NCBI GenBank assembly: GCA_012295275.1
Contig: CM022667.1
Coordinates: 7,657,538 to 7,670,037, forward strand
Reading direction: 5' to 3'
Source: Chrysomallon squamiferum
Lineage: Eukaryota; Mollusca; Gastropoda; Neomphalida; Peltospiridae
DNA length: 12,500 nt
A program made the translations under genes and the position numbers. Of this stretch, positions 10,376-12,500 are shown one piece after another; the first letter of the stretch is position 1, and each line of letters begins with the position of its first letter. The notes beneath the pieces were generated by a model, which made no database searches, was not told the origin of the DNA, and saw only the letters and a list, made by a program, of their open reading frames with translations.

Positions 10376-10750
10376 GTAATAATAGTAATAATAGTAATAA
10401 TAGTAATAATAATAATAGTAATAATAGTAATAATAATAATAATAATAATAGTAATAATAGTAATAATAATAATAATAATAATAGTAATAATAGTAATAAT
10501 AATAATAATAAATCACAAAAAACGTACATCTATCTATCTATCTCGCTTGCTACCGATCGACCTATTATGTTTCAAAAACAAATTATCATCTACATCTTAT
10601 TAAGTAACTATATATGAGCAATATTATTTCTTGTTATTCTAAGATTAAACTTTCTCGCAACTTAATAAAGATTCAAAAACTAAATTAATTACACCAAGAT
10701 AAGAACACTTTAACTTACACGTTATAAAATATTAACATATTTCTTACCAT
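7907..10750 (-). CDS. Gene B: small secreted cysteine-rich protein (four exons)
   Basis: Spliced minus-strand gene: ATG 10750-10748, exon 2 10334-10279, exon 3 10018-9800, exon 4 8123-7907, stop TAA 7909-7907. All introns are GT-AG with phases 0, 2, 2 as in gene A, and the joined frame is open for 164 aa by my count. Residues 1-19 form a signal peptide (core LSIFLCFFLLAACSAL). A 36-residue cysteine-free stretch follows (starting KESGDAMLKFF), about 23 residues longer than in gene A and perhaps a propeptide. The disulfide-rich part carries five cysteines from exon 3 and eight from exon 4, thirteen in all, again odd. One N-glycosylation sequon (NHT) lies in exon 4. Intron 3 (1,676 bp) holds two minisatellites. 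The family is not recognised; matching exon phases and cysteine motifs make it a paralogue of gene A. Confidence 0.86.
8133..8925 (+). repeat. 33-bp minisatellite, about 24 copies, in gene B intron 3
   Basis: The unit is TATCAGTTACTATCTC + TTAATATCATCATTTTA, with two main variable sites: CTCTCTT versus ATATCTT, and ATTTTATA versus ACTTTGTA. Counting CAGTTA gives about 24 copies. The first unit starts about 10 bp from exon 4, so on the transcript strand the array runs almost into the splice acceptor. The unit length is a multiple of three and lacks stops in two plus-strand frames, which creates false 230- and 310-residue reading frames. Confidence 0.97.
8926..9370. other. Gene B intron 3, middle part
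   Basis: AT-rich intron sequence between the two minisatellites. It holds a (CA)n run (9183-9212), TA-rich runs (9067-9078, 9243-9252) and AAAT units (9289-9324). CCTGTGTTGTCACAGG (9330-9345) is a small perfect 6-bp hairpin with a 4-nt loop. Confidence 0.7.
9390..9775 (+). repeat. Second minisatellite, unit about 30 bp, about 13 copies
   Basis: The unit resembles TATAAAATGTTATTTATATG followed by ATACTGTGTGT, with lengths of about 28-33 bp owing to TATA/TTA indels and variants TACGTGC, TATGTGT and TGTGTGT. It lies in gene B intron 3 close to the donor, ending about 20 bp from exon 3. It is unrelated in sequence to the 33-bp array in the same intron. Confidence 0.93.
9800..10018 (-). CDS. Gene B exon 3 (spacer plus N-terminal cysteine-rich half)
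   Basis: 219 nt between the acceptor TATTTCAG and the donor GTGAGT, phase 2 at both ends, coding 72 whole residues. The first 36 or so residues are cysteine-free and Thr/Ser/Lys-rich (TRETVETMKTSTDKISVESP). Then comes QQTTCEPCPY with spacing C-x2-C-x10-C-x3-C-x14-C and the closing IRSVSC. The cysteine half has many CpG dinucleotides and is less AT-rich than its introns, as real exons are here. Confidence 0.88.
10139..10260 (+). repeat. (CAGA)n/(CA)n repeat in gene B intron 2
   Basis: CAGA, CTGACAGA and CA units fill the donor side of the 260-bp intron 2 (10019-10278). An ATC-rich stretch (10031-10100) lies on its acceptor side. The Cys/Val-rich minus-strand frame across it is an artefact. 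Confidence 0.93.
10279..10334 (-). CDS. Gene B exon 2 (signal peptide)
   Basis: 56 nt between the acceptor ATATTTTCAG and the donor GTAAGT. It codes KLSIFLCFFLLAACSALS, a strong hydrophobic signal core, then AA, which joins G of exon 3 to make AAG (Lys). It has the same position and phase as the gene A signal exon, with a core of similar length but different residues. Confidence 0.86.
10344..10511 (+). repeat. (AAT)n with AGT variants, gene B intron 1
   Basis: About 55 trinucleotides of AAT with AGT at a regular spacing (runs of AATAATAGT). It begins about 10 bp from the exon 2 acceptor, so the transcript-strand (ATT)n feeds directly into the polypyrimidine region. Confidence 0.96.
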
Positions 10751-10814
10751 TGTCGCAGATACACAGAACAAGCGAATATCTGGAAAATCTTGAACTGGGT
10801 GTGCGGTGTATTGA
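10748..10814 (-). other. Gene B exon 1 (5' UTR plus ATG only)
   Basis: TCTGCGACAATG is followed by the donor GTAAGA, so this exon carries only the initiator codon. The 5' end is set about 30 nt downstream of the TATA box. An upstream ATG at 10830-10828 falls before the predicted start of transcription and should not be in the mRNA. Intron 1 spans 10335-10747. Confidence 0.75.
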
Positions 10815-10834
10815 CTACTCGTACCAGCATCTTG

Positions 10835-10844
10835 TATTTTTATA
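10835..10844 (-). promoter_or_regulatory. TATA box of gene B
   Basis: TATAAAAATA on the minus strand, 94 nt upstream of the ATG. Its match to the animal TATA consensus is good, and the spacing predicts a start near 10814 and a leader of about 64 nt. Confidence 0.75.
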
Positions 10845-10865
10845 GTAGTCTCCGCACCCTCTTGT

Positions 10866-10870
10866 CCAAT
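10866..10870 (+). promoter_or_regulatory. CCAAT element upstream of gene B
   Basis: CCAATGA about 22 bp upstream of the TATA box; the same heptamer sits at nearly the same distance in gene A. A second CCAAT (ACCAATCAGA, near 10903-10907), a closer match to the NF-Y consensus, lies 58 bp upstream of the TATA box. Confidence 0.45.
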
Positions 10871-10907
10871 GACAATTTCAAACTGTATCCGGTTAGCGTC
10901 GACCAAT

Positions 10908-11096
10908 CAGAAACACTGGAAAACAAAATTTGTTTTTTTGGAAAAACAGGAATATATTAAATGTTGTGACTCATTTTTCATAAACATCCTCTTGAAATAT
11001 TTTACGTGATCAAATGTATAAATTTAAGAAACATTTGATTCTTAATGTCAGAAGTGAAAAATATATTAAACTGAATACATTTTATTATTAATTAAA
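10908..11096. other. Upstream flank of gene B
   Basis: AT-rich sequence between the promoter and the (ATT)n tract; no further motif could be supported. Confidence 0.35.

Positions 11097-11150
<54 letters not shown>
11097..11150 (+). repeat. (ATT)n microsatellite
   Basis: About 18 ATT units immediately beside the inner end of the right inverted-repeat arm. Confidence 0.95.
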
Positions 11151-11153
<3 letters not shown>

Positions 11154-11159
11154 ACAGTA

Positions 11160-11765
11160 GACTGGTACTACTGATTGGAAGATAATATGTCTTACGTCAC
11201 AATTACAAATAAAACATGACTCGCTTGCTCTTTGTTTCGTCAGATTAAACGTCATTTCCGGGGATACTATCTGTCCGAAGGTAATAATTAGGCAATATGA
11301 AAGAAAAAAAAGAAGAAAAAAAAACAAGAATAGGAAAAGCTACTAACAAAAAGAACCCATATAATTTGTTGTTGAAACACTGAGCGATATAATACAGATC
11401 ACGTGGTTCGGGTCAAGGTAATATAGAGCGATCGCCTGACCTTACAGTGTTATTGTTTTGTGAAATATTTGGAGACGTGTGGAGTTGTGACATATTTAAT
11501 TTTATTTAATGGATTTTTCCCTCCAGGTGAAAACAAATTAAAATACTTCACCTTATTTTAATTTATTATTTAAATTTATTAAAATACATACAAAGTAATA
11601 TACTTTTCTATTTTGGTCAAAACACAGTTTCATTAAAAAAAGAAGAAAAAACGTAACCCGAAGGAAATTAAATTATCATTACTCTTTTTTCACTGATAAA
11701 ATCTAGTTTAATGTTTTCTTTAGTGCGCATTATTTTTTCACTGGGGTCAACGAATTCTAATAGTT
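11160..11765 (-). repeat. Long imperfect inverted repeat, right arm
   Basis: Its reverse complement follows the left arm (4160-4740) in order: GTTGACCCCAGTG, AAAACATTAAACTAGATTTT, TTAATTTGTTTTCACC, AATATGTCACAACTCCACAC, CTCCAAATATTTCACAAA, TGACGAAACAAAGAGCAAGC and CATGTTTTATTTG. It lies just upstream of the gene B promoter. No transposase relic adjoins its outer end, unlike the left arm. Confidence 0.85.
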
Positions 11766-12060
11766 TGTGTAAACATAGTACGTTAAAATGACACAAGCAC
11801 AGAAATCTTCACTGAGTATTTTGTCGTGCACGTCCAGTAAAATACAGCAGCTCAAGAAAACCAGCAGATAACTGAATATTAGAAAAAACAGTTTAACTAC
11901 ACAGTCTGTCAGTGTCTCACAGTTTTTACATGTAAGAAAAAGAAAAGTACGTGAAAAGACGAAAGATATAAAGTAAGAGAGAAGAGGAGAAAGATACAGT
12001 GTAAAGATTGGTACAGAGAAAACAGAAACAGAAACCGAGAGACAGAGAGACAGAGAAAAA
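11766..12060. other. Spacer with no recognised feature
   Basis: AT-rich, becoming purine-rich (GAAA, GAGA and ACAGAAA units) from about 11935. No exon matching the local gene pattern was found. Confidence 0.4.
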
Positions 12061-12061
12061 T

Positions 12062-12066
<5 letters not shown>

Positions 12067-12119
<53 letters not shown>
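12067..12119 (+). repeat. (GA)n microsatellite
   Basis: Pure GA run of about 26 units. Confidence 0.96.
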
Positions 12120-12122
<3 letters not shown>

Positions 12123-12233
12123 CTAAAACTAAATTAAAATAATATAATATTATTAATTTAAATACAGTCACTACAAAAAGCTTCGATAGACAAGTACAAA
12201 CAAGATTTAAAATATTCAGCTTAGATGCATACG

Positions 12234-12346
12234 CATATATATATACATATATTTATACGTGATGGAACGGAAATTTACGAGACAGACGGCGCTCCTAACT
12301 CCACTTTATGTCTAAAATCTGTACTAGGTAGGTAACATAGATAATT
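12234..12346 (+). repeat. Diverged dispersed repeat, right copy
   Basis: ATATATATACATATATTTATA, GGAAATTTACGAGACAG and CTAAAATCTGTACTAG match the left copy (18-125) in the same order and orientation. This copy has an extra roughly 12-bp stretch (GGCGCTCCTAAC). The copies lie about 12.2 kb apart. Confidence 0.6.
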
Positions 12347-12500
12347 CACTGCCCTAGTAACAAACTGCACTTTGACATTAATTTGTGTTTTCTCTCACTA
12401 TCATGGACGTTAGATACCCCAAGTTCCTTAAACTCGTTTTTCTCACTGTCCGAAGACTGCAGTGTTAATAAAATGTTTTAAAAGCTGATGTAGATGTATT
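12347..12500. other. Right edge with no recognised feature
   Basis: Unique-looking AT-rich sequence running off the window; nothing coding could be supported. Confidence 0.35.

Noticed and set aside
10268-10603. Poly-Tyr, poly-Leu and poly-Ile open frames
   Set aside because: They come from the (AAT)n tract in gene B intron 1. Only the C-terminal KLSIFLCFFLLAACSALS part is real, as exon 2.
10715-10906. 63-residue minus-strand open frame across the gene B promoter
   Set aside because: It spans the TATA box and starts upstream of the predicted transcription start. Only its internal ATG at 10750 is used, followed by a splice donor.

Overview
This window looks like nuclear DNA of an invertebrate animal. 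It is strongly AT-rich, its two genes carry GT-AG introns and TATA promoters, and it is full of (GA)n, (ATT)n, (AAAT)n, (TTTG)n and (CA)n tracts. That density of simple repeats, plus a decayed MULE-type transposase, would suit a mollusc, perhaps a cephalopod. The species guess is weak; 'metazoan' is firm. No bacterial, phage, CRISPR or RNA gene features were seen.

The main content is two paralogous four-exon genes, both on the minus strand, which are missed by simple ORF calling because their exons are only 50-219 nt. Gene A has its stop at 559 and its ATG at 2375 (exons about 2474-2373, 2045-1996, 1237-1091, 754-559; 131 aa predicted). Gene B has its stop at 7907 and its ATG at 10750 (exons about 10814-10748, 10334-10279, 10018-9800, 8123-7907; 164 aa predicted). 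Both share one architecture: a TATA box, a short 5' leader exon that ends exactly at the ATG, a signal-peptide exon, an exon with five cysteines containing TTCEPCPY, and a last exon with CSQFCPC, FW-x2-AFC-x2-PCG-x-W and PQDC-x-C. Intron phases are identical (0, 2, 2). I do not recognise the family. The products should be small, secreted, disulfide-rich proteins.

Other layout: 1-526 is non-coding and holds one copy of a diverged repeat seen again at 12234-12346. 2535-3827 is AT-rich spacer. 3828-4177 is the C-terminal relic of a MULE/FLYWCH-type transposase on the minus strand, with two stops and a frameshift. 4160-4740 and 11160-11765 are two arms of an imperfect inverted repeat of about 0.6 kb, which bracket gene B. 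4741-7860 is spacer dominated by microsatellites. Gene B's third intron carries two minisatellites, a 33-bp unit (about 24 copies) abutting the last exon and a roughly 30-bp unit (about 13 copies) near the donor. 11766-12500 is non-coding with a (GA)n tract.

The two genes probably arose by local duplication and have since diverged in coding length, cysteine number and intron repeats. Most long open frames here (poly-N, -I, -L, -Y, -RE, -LSLS) are translations of simple repeats, not genes.
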